This document shows positions 33,792 to 42,929 of a stretch of 50,014 bases of DNA, piece after piece. The DNA comes from Teichococcus deserti (GTDB taxonomy: Bacteria > Pseudomonadota > Alphaproteobacteria > Acetobacterales > Acetobacteraceae): assembly GCF_001982615.1 (NCBI RefSeq), contig NZ_MLCO01000044.1, positions 1-50,014 on the forward strand. Direction: 5' to 3'. A model generated the notes under the pieces. It had not been told where the DNA came from. It saw only the letters and a program-made list of their open reading frames with translations, and did no database searches. The stretch's first letter is position 1. Each line of letters opens with the position of its first letter. A program made the position numbers and the translations under genes.

Positions 33792-33819
33792 ATTATACGC
33801 GCTTGCGAGTCATTGTCAT
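33792..33819 (-). promoter_or_regulatory. Strong sigma70-like promoter of the hydroxylase gene
   Basis: On the minus strand: ATGACA (33819-33814), 16-bp spacer, TATAAT (33797-33792, perfect). About 90 bp upstream of the TTG start. The rest of the 269-bp gap 33698-33966 shows no gene. Confidence 0.65.
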
Positions 33820-33966
33820 GGTCCGGTCATGCGCGGCCCTCCTCACGGGCGCGGGAGCGATGCCGGCCAGGGCTTGACAGAAGGTTGGAGCCGAGGGTGG
33901 CGCAGGGCAGGATGGCCGGCAGCGGCCCGCCCGAGGCCGCGCGCAGCAGGAGAGGACAGGCGGACC

Positions 33967-34887
33967 ATGGCCCAGGCAGCCTATCGCGGCGTGTTTCCGG
34001 TGGTGCCCACCATTTTCGACGCCAAGGGCGCGCTGGACCTGGAGGGGCAGCGTCGCGCGGTGGATTGCATGATCGATGCGGGATCGCAGGGATTGTGCAT
34101 CCTGGCCAATTTCTCCGAGCAGTTCGTGCTGTCGGATGCCGAGCGCGAGCTGCTGCAGGACGAGATCCTCGGCCATGTCGCCGGCCGCGTCCCGGTGATC
34201 GTGACGACCACGCATTTCTCCAGCCGTCTCTGCGCCGAGCGCAGCCGCCGCGCCCAGCAGGCCGGCGCGGCGATGGTGATGATCATGCCGCCCTATCACG
34301 GCGCGACGATCCGGGTCGGCGAGGCGGGCGTGTACGAGTTCTATCGCCAGGTGTCGGAGGCGATCTCGATCCCGATCATGATCCAGGACGCGCCGGTGGC
34401 GGGGACGCCGCTGCCGGTGCCGCTGCTGGCGCGGATGGCGCAGGAAATCCCCAATGTCGCCTATTTCAAGATCGAGGTGCCGCAGGCCGCGTCGAAGCTT
34501 CGCGCCTTGATCGAGGCGGGGGGCGCTGCCATCGAGGGGCCGTGGGACGGGGAGGAGGCGATCACGCTGCTGGCCGACCTGGATGCCGGCGCCACCGGGG
34601 CGATGACGGGCGGCGGCTATCCGGACGGGATCCGGCAGATCACCGATCCCTATTTCGCGGGCGACCGCGCGGCGGCCGTGGCGGCCTATCAGCGCTGGCT
34701 GCCGCTGATCAATTACGAGAACCGTCAGGCGGGGCTGCTGGCGGCCAAGGCGCTGATGCTCGAGGGCGGGGTGATTCGCTGCGATGCCGGCCGGCATCCG
34801 CTGGCGCCGATGCATGAGGCGGTGCGGGCCGGTCTGCTGGAGATCGCGCGAGGCCTGGACCCGGTGGTGCTGCGCTGGGGCCGCTAG
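33967..34887 (+). CDS. DapA-family lyase/dehydratase, probable 2-keto-3-deoxy-L-arabonate dehydratase
   Basis: 306 aa from ATG 33967. Dihydrodipicolinate-synthase fold (VFPVVPTIFD start; Schiff-base lysine in VAYFKIEVP, near residue 172). CILANFSEQFVLSD and GPWDGEEAITLLADLDAGATGAMTGGGYPDGIR recall the L-2-keto-3-deoxyarabonate dehydratase group of the non-phosphorylating L-arabinose pathway, not DapA itself. None of that pathway's other enzymes or a transporter are adjacent, so the substrate could be another 2-keto-3-deoxy sugar acid. Starts farther upstream (33829) are Arg/Pro-rich and unlikely. Confidence 0.8.
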   Translation: MAQAAYRGVFPVVPTIFDAKGALDLEGQRRAVDCMIDAGSQGLCILANFSEQFVLSDAERELLQDEILGHVAGRVPVIVTTTHFSSRLCAERSRRAQQAGAAMVMIMPPYHGATIRVGEAGVYEFYRQVSEAISIPIMIQDAPVAGTPLPVPLLARMAQEIPNVAYFKIEVPQAASKLRALIEAGGAAIEGPWDGEEAITLLADLDAGATGAMTGGGYPDGIRQITDPYFAGDRAAAVAAYQRWLPLINYENRQAGLLAAKALMLEGGVIRCDAGRHPLAPMHEAVRAGLLEIARGLDPVVLRWGR

Positions 34888-34901
34888 CGCGCGGCAGCAC
34901 G

Positions 34902-34942
34902 GACAGAAAAAAGAAGGGGTCCAGGGGAATTCATTCCCCTGG
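34902..34942 (-). terminator. Dispersed hairpin element, copy E, carrying the kinase stop codon
   Basis: On the minus strand: CCAGGGGAA, loop TGAA, TTCCCCTGG, then ACCCCTTCTTTTTTCTG. The stem is identical to copy A. The TGA stop of the FGGY kinase (34933-34931) is in the loop, so the last residues (RPGE) are coded by the element. It also ends the convergent dehydratase gene. Confidence 0.75.
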
Positions 34943-36556
34943 CCTGTTCATCATCATCTTTCTGTACTTCATCTGATCCTCGTACATCTCCTTGAAGATC
35001 GCGTATTTTCTGTCGTGATATCGCTGGGCGGCGGGGTCCGGCCGGATCGTCTCGCCCGCCCCGCTCATGCTGTCCATCGCCTGATCGAGGTCGCCGAAGG
35101 CCTGTCCGGCCACTGCCCCCAGCATGGCCGCGCCGAGCAGGATGGCTTCGGGCTCGCGCGGCAGCACCAGCGTGCAGCCGGTGGCGTCGGCGTGCTCGCG
35201 CAGGAAGACCGGGTTCTTGGTGCCGCCGCCGCAGGCCAGCACGGTGTCGATGGCGTAGCCCTGGCGGTTCATGGTCTCGATGATGTGGCGGGTGCCGTAG
35301 GCCACGGCCTGCAGGGTGGCCAGGTAGAGCCGCGCCAGGTCGTCGGCGGTGGCCGACAGCGTCAGGCCGGAGATCATGCCGGAGAGCGAGGCGTCGCCGC
35401 GCGGCGAGCGGTTGCCGTGGAAGTCGGGCATGACATGCAGGCCGGCGGTCAGGCGGGCAGGGTGGTCGAGGCCCTCGGCCAGCCGCTCCAGCCGGGCGTT
35501 GAGGGCCTGGTAGATGGTCTGGCCGGCGGCCTCGGCGCGGGCGCGCTCTTCCGGATAGGCGGCGTGGGTGGTGATGACGTGGTCGATCAGGGCGCCGGTC
35601 GCCGACTGGCCGCCTTCGTTCAGCCAGAGGCCCGGCAGCATGGCCGAATGGTAGGGGCCCCAGACGCCGGGCACGAAGCGCGGCTCGGGCGCCACCGCCA
35701 TGTGGCAGGAGGAGGTGCCGCCGACCAGGGCCAGCCGCCGGTTCAGCGCCGGGTCGCCAGGGAGCGCGGCGCCGATGACGCCGAGGCCGCCGGCATGGGC
35801 GTCGATCGCCGAGGCGCCGACCGGGATGCCGGCGGGCAGGCCGAGCTCGGCCGCGGCCTGCGGCTGCAGGGTGCCGACCCGTGCGCCGGGCGGCAGGATC
35901 GTCGTGCCCAGCCGGGCGAAGCCTTCGTCGGCCAGGACACCGAGGCCGATCGACCGGAAGAAGCCCTCGTCCCAGCGGTTCTCATGCCCGAGATAGGTCC
36001 ATTTGCAGACCGTCGAGCAGAGCGAGCGCGTGGTGCTGCCGGTGGCGCGCCAGGTCAGGTAGTCGGGCAGGTCGAAGAAATGGGCGGCGCGGTCGAAGCT
36101 TTCGGGCAGGTGCTCGCGGAGCCAGAGCAGCTTGGGCATCTGCATCTCCAGCGAGACGCGGCCGCCGACATAGCGCAGCACATCGTGCTCGCCGGCATTG
36201 ATGCGGGCCGCCTGGTCGGCGGCGCGATGGTCCATCCAGACGATGATGTCCTGCCCGGGCGCGCCGTCGGGGCTGACGGTGACCGGGCGGAACGCGCTGT
36301 CGAGCACCACCAGCGAGCAGGTGGCGTCGAAGCCCAGGCCGCGGATGGCGACCTCGCCGAGCCCGGACAGCGCGCCGCGGATGGCGGCGGCGATGGCGGA
36401 CCAGATGTCGTCGGAGCTCTGCTGGACATGGTCCGGCGCCGGGCGCCAGGCGCGGATCGCCTGGGACGCCTGGCCAAGCATGCGGCCGTCGAGCGTGAAG
36501 GCGCCGGCCCGGGCGCTGCCGGTGCCCACGTCGATGCCGATGACGATGTCCTGCAT
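34931..36556 (-). CDS. FGGY-family carbohydrate kinase (pentulose kinase type)
   Basis: 541 aa. N-terminal [13 protein letters not shown] phosphate loop, MDHRAADQA, and the [20 protein letters not shown] block near 440 place it with the FGGY ribulose/ribitol-type kinases (TIGR01315-like from memory). Phosphorylates a ketopentose or related sugar; autoinducer-2 kinase (LsrK) is a distant alternative, considered because of the transporter nearby. Its last codons are inside hairpin element copy E. Downstream of the DeoR gene by 33 bp in the same direction, forming a regulator-kinase unit. Confidence 0.88.
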   Translation of the reverse strand: MQDIVIGIDVGTGSARAGAFTLDGRMLGQASQAIRAWRPAPDHVQQSSDDIWSAIAAAIRGALSGLGEVAIRGLGFDATCSLVVLDSAFRPVTVSPDGAPGQDIIVWMDHRAADQAARINAGEHDVLRYVGGRVSLEMQMPKLLWLREHLPESFDRAAHFFDLPDYLTWRATGSTTRSLCSTVCKWTYLGHENRWDEGFFRSIGLGVLADEGFARLGTTILPPGARVGTLQPQAAAELGLPAGIPVGASAIDAHAGGLGVIGAALPGDPALNRRLALVGGTSSCHMAVAPEPRFVPGVWGPYHSAMLPGLWLNEGGQSATGALIDHVITTHAAYPEERARAEAAGQTIYQALNARLERLAEGLDHPARLTAGLHVMPDFHGNRSPRGDASLSGMISGLTLSATADDLARLYLATLQAVAYGTRHIIETMNRQGYAIDTVLACGGGTKNPVFLREHADATGCTLVLPREPEAILLGAAMLGAVAGQAFGDLDQAMDSMSGAGETIRPDPAAQRYHDRKYAIFKEMYEDQMKYRKMMMNRPGE

Positions 36557-36589
36557 GCGGGGCGCCTCCTGGTCTGACGAGCCGGCGGG

Positions 36590-37384
36590 TTACGGAGCGG
36601 GGGGGGCCACGTCAAGCCGGCAGCCGGCGGCGGTGAGCGCCGCGGCCGGCGCCTTGGGCAGGCTGACATCGGTCAGGATGCGGGCGAAGGCGGAGACGGG
36701 GGCGAAATAGGCCGGCTTCAGCTGGCCGAGCTTGGAGCCGTCGACCACCAGCAGGGCCTCGGCGGCGCTGGCCAGCGCCATCTGCTTCACCGGCACCTCG
36801 TTGAAATTGGTGCAGGTGACGCCCTGGACCGCGTCGACGCCGCCGGCCGAGATGAAGGCCTTGTTCAGGCGCAGGCGGCGCAGGCTGGCCAGGCCTTCAT
36901 CGGAAGAGAACGTATGGGCGGTGGCGTGGAACAGCCCGCCCAGCAGGATCAGCCGGGTGTTCGGCCGGCGCGCCGCCAGGTTGGCGATGTTCAGCGCGTA
37001 GCAGACGATGGTCAGCTGCGGCCCTGGCGGCAGGCTTTCGACGAAATGCGGCATGGTGGTGCCGCAGTCGACGAAGATGGCGTCGCCGTCGCCCACCAGC
37101 CGCGCCGCATGGGCGGTGGCCTGCCGCTTGGCGGCGGCATGCTGGTCCTGCTCGAATTCCAGGGCGTAGTGGCCGTTGCGCTGCAGGCTGCCGACCGGGA
37201 CGACATGGCCGCCCAGCAGGGTCAGCCGCAGCCCGGGTTGGGCCAGGTCGCGCCGCAAGGTCATCGAGGAAACGCCGAGGTGCTGCGCCGCATTCTCCAG
37301 GCGCAGGGTGCCGCTCTGGCGCAGCAGCTCTTCCAGCTGGGCCAGGCGGCTGGCGCTGCGGCGGGTCCTGGCGGCGTTGGCCAA
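36590..37384 (-). CDS. DeoR-family transcriptional regulator
   Basis: 264 aa from a TTG at 37384, with GGGAGGAGG just upstream (about 7 bp), which decides the start. N-terminal DeoR HTH (RLAQLEELLRQSGTLRLENAAQHLGVSSMTLRRDL); sugar-phosphate-sensing C-terminal domain with FVDCGTTMPHFVESLP and VVDGSKLGQLKPAYFAP. Normally represses until a phosphorylated sugar binds. It is divergent from deoC and shares a promoter region with a palindrome over its -10. Confidence 0.9.
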   Translation of the reverse strand: MANAARTRRSASRLAQLEELLRQSGTLRLENAAQHLGVSSMTLRRDLAQPGLRLTLLGGHVVPVGSLQRNGHYALEFEQDQHAAAKRQATAHAARLVGDGDAIFVDCGTTMPHFVESLPPGPQLTIVCYALNIANLAARRPNTRLILLGGLFHATAHTFSSDEGLASLRRLRLNKAFISAGGVDAVQGVTCTNFNEVPVKQMALASAAEALLVVDGSKLGQLKPAYFAPVSAFARILTDVSLPKAPAAALTAAGCRLDVAPPAP

Positions 37385-37449
37385 GCTGTCCTCCTCCCGA
37401 TCCTTCCTGATGGGGTCGCCGCTTGACGACGGCGGACCGTGATGTGAGG

Positions 37450-37477
37450 ATTATAACAACTGTTACTAATCTGACAA
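37450..37477 (-). promoter_or_regulatory. Promoter of the DeoR gene with overlapping operator
   Basis: Minus strand: TTGTCA (37477-37472), 16-bp spacer, TATAAT (37455-37450, perfect). The palindrome TAACA-AC-TGTTA (37454-37465) overlaps the -10 and spacer, so DeoR binding there would repress its own promoter and probably the deoC one. Confidence 0.6.
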
Positions 37478-37535
37478 ACGCGCGGTGGCGGTTTTCCGAG
37501 GGAAAAGCGGCTGCCGCGGCGACGAGGATGCTGCC

Positions 37536-38231
37536 GTGACCCTGTCCGAAGCCCAGCTGGCCAACGCCGATCTCGCCAAGCTGATCGACCACACCCTGCT
37601 GAAGCCCGAGGCCTCGGCGGCGGAGCTCGGGCGCTGGGCAGCGGAAGCGCGCGAGCACGGCTTCTGCTCGGTCTGCGTCAACCCGGTGCATGTGAAGCGG
37701 GTTTCCGACCTCCTGGCCGGCAGCGGCGTGAAGACCTGCTCGGTGGTGGGCTTCCCGCTGGGCGCCAGCACGGCCGCGGCCAAGGCGCATGAGACGGCCG
37801 GGGCCGTCGCCGATGGCGCCGACGAGATCGACATGGTGATCAATATCGGCGCGCTGCGCGACGGGCGCCTCGACGAGGTGCAGGCCGATATCGCCGCGGT
37901 GCGCGCCGCCTGCGTCGGACGCGTGCTGAAGGTCATCATCGAGACCTGCCTGCTGACCGACGACCAGAAGCGCACCGCCTGCGCGCTGTCGGTCGCGGCG
38001 GGTGCCGACTTCGTGAAGACCTCGACGGGCTTTTCCAGCGGCGGCGCCACCGAGGCCGATATCGCCTTGATGCGCGGCGTGGTTGGTGCTGCCCTGGGCG
38101 TCAAGGCCTCGGGCGGCGTGCGGACGCGCGCCCAGGCGGAGGCGATGATCGCGGCCGGTGCCTCGCGCATCGGCGCCAGCTCGGGCGTCGCGCTGATCGG
38201 CGCGGCGCCGGCGACGTCCGGATCCTACTGA
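37536..38231 (+). CDS. deoC: Deoxyribose-phosphate aldolase
   Basis: 231 aa from GTG 37536 with GAGGA at 37524-37528. [12 protein letters not shown] start motif, INIGALRDG, and Schiff-base Lys161 in [14 protein letters not shown] are diagnostic. Cleaves 2-deoxyribose 5-phosphate to glyceraldehyde 3-phosphate and acetaldehyde. No phosphorylase or phosphopentomutase gene is nearby, so the substrate probably comes from imported sugar phosphorylated by the kinase at 44022 rather than from nucleosides. An in-frame GTG at 37485 is less likely. Confidence 0.93.
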   Translation: MTLSEAQLANADLAKLIDHTLLKPEASAAELGRWAAEAREHGFCSVCVNPVHVKRVSDLLAGSGVKTCSVVGFPLGASTAAAKAHETAGAVADGADEIDMVINIGALRDGRLDEVQADIAAVRAACVGRVLKVIIETCLLTDDQKRTACALSVAAGADFVKTSTGFSSGGATEADIALMRGVVGAALGVKASGGVRTRAQAEAMIAAGASRIGASSGVALIGAAPATSGSY

Positions 38232-38292
38232 ACCACCGGCTACCGGCCATCGCGCCCGCAGCCGGGCGCGCCCAAGGGAAGGAAACAGCATC

Positions 38293-39360
38293 ATGGTCAT
38301 GATCAACCGGCGCGGTCTCGGCGCCCTGGCGGCGGGCGGCATGCTGGCGGGGGGCCTCGGCGCCCGCCCGGCCTTCGCCCAGGCGGCGAAGGCCGTCGAC
38401 GCCAGCAAGGTCTCGGCGGAGATCAACGCCCGCACTGCGCGCAAGAAGGTCATCGCGACCGTCGTCAAGGTCGACGGCATCGCCTGGTTCGACCGCATGC
38501 GCGCCGGCGTCAAGCAGTTCGGCGAGGACCAGGGCCACGACACCTGGATGGTCGGCCCCAGCCAGGCCGATGCCGCCGCCCAGGTGCAGCTGGTCGAAAG
38601 CCTGATCGCCCAAGGGGTGGACGCCATCTGCATCGTCCCCTTCTCGGTCGAGGCGGTGGAGCCGGTGCTGCAGAAGGCGCGGCGCCAGGGCATCGTGGTG
38701 ATCTCGCACGAGGCCTCGGGGCTGAAGAACATCGACTACGACATCGAGGCCTTCGACAACCACGCCTATGGCGCCAAGCTGATGGAAGTCCTCGCCCGCG
38801 ACATGGGCGGGGAGGGCAAGTATGTGGCCACCGTCGGCAGCCTGACCTCGCAGTCGCAGATGGAATGGATCGACGGCGCCGTCGCCTACCAGAAGCAGCA
38901 TTTCCCGCGCATGCAGGAGGTGACCCGCCGCATCGAGACCTATGACGATGCGACCACCGACTACAACAAGCTGAAGGAAGTGCTGACCGCCTATCCCGAC
39001 CTGAAGGGGATCGTCGGCGCGCCGATGCCGACCTCGGCCGGCGCGGGCCGCCTGATCGCCGAGCGCAAGCTGGCCGGCAAGCTCTTCTTCAGCGGCACCG
39101 GCCTGGTGTCGGTGGCGGGCCAGTATCTGCGCAACGGCGACATCAACTACATCCAGTTCTGGGATCCGGCGGTGGCCGGCTATGCCATGAACGTCATGGC
39201 GGTGATGGCGCTGGCCAAGAAGTCGATCGGCGCCGGGCTCGACCTGGGTCTCGCCGGCTACGGCAAGCTCGAGGCGCCGGATGCGGCGCGGCCGAACATC
39301 CTGGTCGGCCAGGGCTGGGTCGGCGTCACCAAGGACAACATGGCGCAGTACAACTTCTGA
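38293..39360 (+). CDS. Sugar ABC transporter substrate-binding protein (RhaS/LsrB-like)
   Basis: 355 aa, AAGGGAAGGAAA before the ATG. Tat-like or Sec signal peptide with NRRGLGALAAGG and cleavage near ARPAFAQA. Periplasmic-binding-protein type 1 fold of the sugar/AI-2 group: VVKVDGIAWFDRMRAGVKQF, IVPFSVEAVEPVLQKARRQGIVVISHEA and GAPMPTSAGAGRLIAE. The best-fitting class in memory is the rhamnose/AI-2 (RhaS, LsrB) group. Ligand unknown; by context a deoxypentose or pentose. Confidence 0.88.
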   Translation: MVMINRRGLGALAAGGMLAGGLGARPAFAQAAKAVDASKVSAEINARTARKKVIATVVKVDGIAWFDRMRAGVKQFGEDQGHDTWMVGPSQADAAAQVQLVESLIAQGVDAICIVPFSVEAVEPVLQKARRQGIVVISHEASGLKNIDYDIEAFDNHAYGAKLMEVLARDMGGEGKYVATVGSLTSQSQMEWIDGAVAYQKQHFPRMQEVTRRIETYDDATTDYNKLKEVLTAYPDLKGIVGAPMPTSAGAGRLIAERKLAGKLFFSGTGLVSVAGQYLRNGDINYIQFWDPAVAGYAMNVMAVMALAKKSIGAGLDLGLAGYGKLEAPDAARPNILVGQGWVGVTKDNMAQYNF

Positions 39361-39433
39361 TCTTCTGTCGGTTCCGGCGCGCGGGGTGGAAGCCTCGCGC
39401 GCCGGCTGCGTCTTTCAAGGGTGACGGGGTTCC

Positions 39434-40930
39434 ATGACCGCTCCGCTGATCGAACTGCGCCACCTGGGCAAGAGCTTCGGGGCCGTGCATGCGCTGAAGG
39501 ATGTCTCGCTGACCATCGGGCGGGGCGAGATCCATTGCCTGGCCGGCGAGAACGGCTCCGGCAAGTCGACGCTGATCAAGGTGATCTCCGGCGTGAACCA
39601 GCCGGATCGCGGCGAGATCCTGATCGACGGCGAAAAGATAGAGAACATGTCGCCGCGCCAGGCCATCGCCCGTGGCGTGCAGGTCATCTACCAGGATTTC
39701 TCGCTGTTTCCGAACCTCAGCGTCGCCGAGAACCTGGCGCTGTCGACCGAGCTGCAGGCCGGGAAGAAGCTGGTCTCCTGGCGGCGCGTCCGCCAGATCG
39801 CCGAGGAGGCGACGCGCAAGCTGGGTGTCGCGCTCGAGCTCGACGCGCTGGTCGAGACGCTGCCCACCGCCGGCAAGCAGCTGGTCGCCATCGCCCGCGC
39901 GCTGATGTCCGACCCGCGCCTGCTGATCATGGACGAGCCCACCACCGCGCTGACCGGACGCGAGGTCGAGGCGCTGTTCCGCGTGGTGCGCGACATCCAG
40001 AGCCGCGGCATCGCCGTGCTTTTCGTCAGCCACAAGATGCGCGAGATGCTGGAGATCAGCGAGCGCATCACCGTCATCCGCAGCGGCGAGGTGGTGGCCT
40101 CCGGCGACATCGGTGATTTCGACGAGGCCCGCATCACCCGCGCCATGACCGGGCAGGAGCTGGCCTCGGAAGGCTATCGCTGGGAAGGCGATCCGACCGC
40201 GCCGGCGCTGCTGGATGTGCAGGGCCTGACCGTCCCGGGCCAGCTGGACGATATTACCTTCGCCCTCAAGCCCGGCGAGATCGTCGGCGTCTCCGGCCTG
40301 CTCGGTTCGGGCCGCACGGAGCTGGCGCTGGCGCTGTTCGGCATGAAGCGTGGCTATGCCGGGGAAATCCGGCTGTCGGGCCGGCCGCTGCGCCTCGACG
40401 GCGTCCAGGCCGCCATCGCCGAAGGCATCGCCTACGTTCCCGAGGACCGGTTGACCGAGGGCCTGTTCCTGGCCGCGACCATCGACCGCAACATGCTGGC
40501 CACCTCGCATGATCGCCTCAGCCGCTTCGGCGTCATGCAGAACGGCCAGGCGGCGCGGGAATCCGAAGAGATGATCCGCGAGATGGCCATCGCCACGCCC
40601 ACCGGCAACCGGCCGGTGACGCAGCTCTCGGGCGGCAATGCCCAGCGCGTGGTGATCGGCCGCTGGCTGATGAACGACCCGAAGCTGCTGATCCTGAATG
40701 GCCCGACGGTCGGCGTCGATGTCGGCTCCAAGGCCGGCATCCATCGCAAGATCCGCGAACTTGCCCGCGCCCGCGGGCTGGGAGTGCTCATGATCTCCGA
40801 CGACCTGCCGGAGCTGGTGGACAACTGCAACCGCATCCTGGTGCTGCATCGCGGCCGCCTGGTCGCCGAGCTGGAGGCCGAGGCCACCAGCGAGGCCGAT
40901 CTCTCCACCCGCCTGGGGGCGCTGCAATGA
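39434..40930 (+). CDS. Sugar ABC transporter ATP-binding protein (RbsA/MglA type)
   Basis: 498 aa with two fused ATPase domains. Domain 1: Walker A GENGSGKSTL near residue 38 and Walker B LLIMDEPTTAL. Domain 2: degenerate Walker A GLLGSGRTEL, signature LSGGNAQRVVIGRW, and LNGPTVGVD in place of DEPT. A weak second site is normal for this family, but loss of the Walker B Asp-Glu (NGPT) and the absence of a clear signature in domain 1 (LPTAGKQ) together suggest one working ATP site per protein. Ends overlapping the next gene's start (ATGA). Confidence 0.93.
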   Translation: MTAPLIELRHLGKSFGAVHALKDVSLTIGRGEIHCLAGENGSGKSTLIKVISGVNQPDRGEILIDGEKIENMSPRQAIARGVQVIYQDFSLFPNLSVAENLALSTELQAGKKLVSWRRVRQIAEEATRKLGVALELDALVETLPTAGKQLVAIARALMSDPRLLIMDEPTTALTGREVEALFRVVRDIQSRGIAVLFVSHKMREMLEISERITVIRSGEVVASGDIGDFDEARITRAMTGQELASEGYRWEGDPTAPALLDVQGLTVPGQLDDITFALKPGEIVGVSGLLGSGRTELALALFGMKRGYAGEIRLSGRPLRLDGVQAAIAEGIAYVPEDRLTEGLFLAATIDRNMLATSHDRLSRFGVMQNGQAARESEEMIREMAIATPTGNRPVTQLSGGNAQRVVIGRWLMNDPKLLILNGPTVGVDVGSKAGIHRKIRELARARGLGVLMISDDLPELVDNCNRILVLHRGRLVAELEAEATSEADLSTRLGALQ

Positions 40931-41919
40931 GCGGCCTGGCGAATGCGCTGCGCCGCCATCCGGAGCTGATGGTCGCCGCCGTCCTGGTGATCGCCGTGCT
41001 GGCGATCGGCACCATCAACCCGGTCTTCTGGCAGCCCTCCAACCTGTTCAGCCTGCTGCGCGCCAGCGTCATCACCGGCATCCTGGCGCTGGCCGTGCTG
41101 CTGGTCATGCTGTCGGGCGGCATCGACGTCTCCTTCCCGGCCTTCGCCATCGCGGCCATGTATCTGACCGTCAAGGCGATGATCGCCTGGCAGTTCGACG
41201 GCGTGCTGCTGCCCTTCCTGATGGCAAGCTCCATCGGCCTGGCGCTCGGCCTGGTCAACGCGGTCTTCGTCCATTACCTGCGGATGATCCCGCTGATCGT
41301 GACGCTGGGCACCGGCACCGCGGTGCGCGGCTTCATCCTGGGCGTGGTCGGCACCAGCCAGATCAACATCGACCAGATGCCGCCGCTGCTGATCGCCTTC
41401 GCCCGCGGCGAGTTCTTCTCGGTCACCCAGGCGGATGGCAGCCAGGCCGGGCTGTCCTCGATGGTGCTGGTCTATGCCGGGCTCGCGATCGCGGTGCATC
41501 TGATCCTGCGCCACACCATGCTCGGCCGCGGCATCTATGCCCTCGGCGGCGGCGAGGAGGCGGCGCGGCGCGTCGGCTTCAACACCCGCCGCATCACCTT
41601 CGTCATCTATGGTCTGGCCGGGGCGCTCGCGGGCTTCGCCGGGCTGCTGCACGGCGCCATGATCTGGACCGCCAATCCGCGCGACATGGTGGGGCTTGAG
41701 CTCGATGTCATCGCGGCGGTGGTGCTCGGCGGCGCCAGCATCTTCGGCGGCCGCGGCACGGTGATCGGCACCATGCTCGGCGTGCTGACGCTCGTCGTCA
41801 TCACCAACAGCCTGATCATCCTGGGCGTCGACACCACCTGGCAGCGGGTCGTGGTGGGCGCCATCGTCATCGCGGCGACCGCGGTCACCGCCTGGCGCGA
41901 CCGCAAGCGCATCGCCTGA
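40927..41919 (+). CDS. Sugar ABC transporter permease 1
   Basis: 330 aa, RbsC-like (BPD_transp_2). LVMLSGGIDVSFPAFAIAAMY carries the conserved GGIDVS motif; LGRGIYALGGGEEAARRVGFN is the coupling loop. Overlaps the ATPase gene by 4 bp. Confidence 0.93.
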   Translation: MSGLANALRRHPELMVAAVLVIAVLAIGTINPVFWQPSNLFSLLRASVITGILALAVLLVMLSGGIDVSFPAFAIAAMYLTVKAMIAWQFDGVLLPFLMASSIGLALGLVNAVFVHYLRMIPLIVTLGTGTAVRGFILGVVGTSQINIDQMPPLLIAFARGEFFSVTQADGSQAGLSSMVLVYAGLAIAVHLILRHTMLGRGIYALGGGEEAARRVGFNTRRITFVIYGLAGALAGFAGLLHGAMIWTANPRDMVGLELDVIAAVVLGGASIFGGRGTVIGTMLGVLTLVVITNSLIILGVDTTWQRVVVGAIVIAATAVTAWRDRKRIA

Positions 41920-41932
41920 GGGAATGGCACCG

Positions 41933-42925
41933 ATGAGCACCCTGCTCCAGCGGCTGCGCGGCAGCGACACCAACCTGCTGCAGCTCGTCATCCTGACGGT
42001 GCTGATCTTCGCCGGCATGGCGGCGCTGAACCCCGAGCGGTTCCTGCGCCCCTATGTCTTCGAGAGCATCACCTTCATCGCCCCCGAGCTCGGCCTGCTC
42101 GCCATCGCCATGATGGTCGCCATGCTGACCGGCGGCATTGATCTGTCCGTTATCGGCATCGCGAATCTCTCCTGCATTCTCGCGGGCCTGTTCTTTCACT
42201 CCGTCGGCGCGCCGCGCGGGCCGGAGCTGGTGAACATGCCGCTGCCGCTGGTCCTGGCGGGCATCGGCATCGCACTGGCGACCGGGGTGATCGCCGGGGC
42301 GATCAACGGGCTGCTGGTGGCGAAGATGCGGGTGACCCCGATCCTCGCCACCATCGGCACCGGCCAGATTTTCACCGGTATCTGCCTGGTGCTGACCGGC
42401 GGGCCGGCGGTGGTCGGCTTCCCGGCGATCTGGGGGCAGTTCGGCAACGGCACCGTCTTCGGCATCGCCGCCCCGCTGGTGGTCTTCGTCGTGGTGGCCG
42501 GGCTGGTCTGGTTCGTGCTCTCCCGCACCGCCTTCGGCATCAACCTGACGCTGATCGGCACCAACCCGCGCGCCGCCGTCTTCGCTGGCCTGCGCACCCA
42601 GCGCACGGTCTTCCTGTCCTATGTGATGACGGGCGCGCTGGCTTCGGTGGCGGGCATCCTGCTCTCGGGCCGGACCAATGCGGCCAAGTCCGACTACGGC
42701 GTCTCCTACCTGCTGCAGGCGGTGCTGATCGCCGTGCTGGCGGGGACCAACCCGGCCGGCGGCCGCGGCTCGGTGCCCGGGATCGCGCTGGCGCTGGTGG
42801 CGCTGATGCTGCTCTCCTCCGGCCTGCAGATCATGCGCTTCAGCAATTTTCTTGTGGATCTGATCTGGGGCGGTTTTCTGCTGCTGTCCATCGCCTTGGC
42901 CGCCCTCCGGATGCGGAGCCGCTGA
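41933..42925 (+). CDS. Sugar ABC transporter permease 2
   Basis: 330 aa from ATG 41933, preferred over ATG 41924 because GAGGGA (41918-41923) is at normal spacing from 41933 but touches 41924. RbsC-like with MLTGGIDLSVIGIANLS; coupling loop TAFGINLTLIGTNPRAAVFAG. Paralogue of the preceding permease, so a heterodimeric channel. Confidence 0.92.
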   Translation: MSTLLQRLRGSDTNLLQLVILTVLIFAGMAALNPERFLRPYVFESITFIAPELGLLAIAMMVAMLTGGIDLSVIGIANLSCILAGLFFHSVGAPRGPELVNMPLPLVLAGIGIALATGVIAGAINGLLVAKMRVTPILATIGTGQIFTGICLVLTGGPAVVGFPAIWGQFGNGTVFGIAAPLVVFVVVAGLVWFVLSRTAFGINLTLIGTNPRAAVFAGLRTQRTVFLSYVMTGALASVAGILLSGRTNAAKSDYGVSYLLQAVLIAVLAGTNPAGGRGSVPGIALALVALMLLSSGLQIMRFSNFLVDLIWGGFLLLSIALAALRMRSR

Positions 42926-42929
42926 CGCC

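Noticed and set aside
39434-40930. Degenerate second Walker A and B of the sugar ATPase as a pseudogene sign
   Set aside because: An asymmetric second half is normal for RbsA/MglA-type fused ATPases, and the frame is intact.
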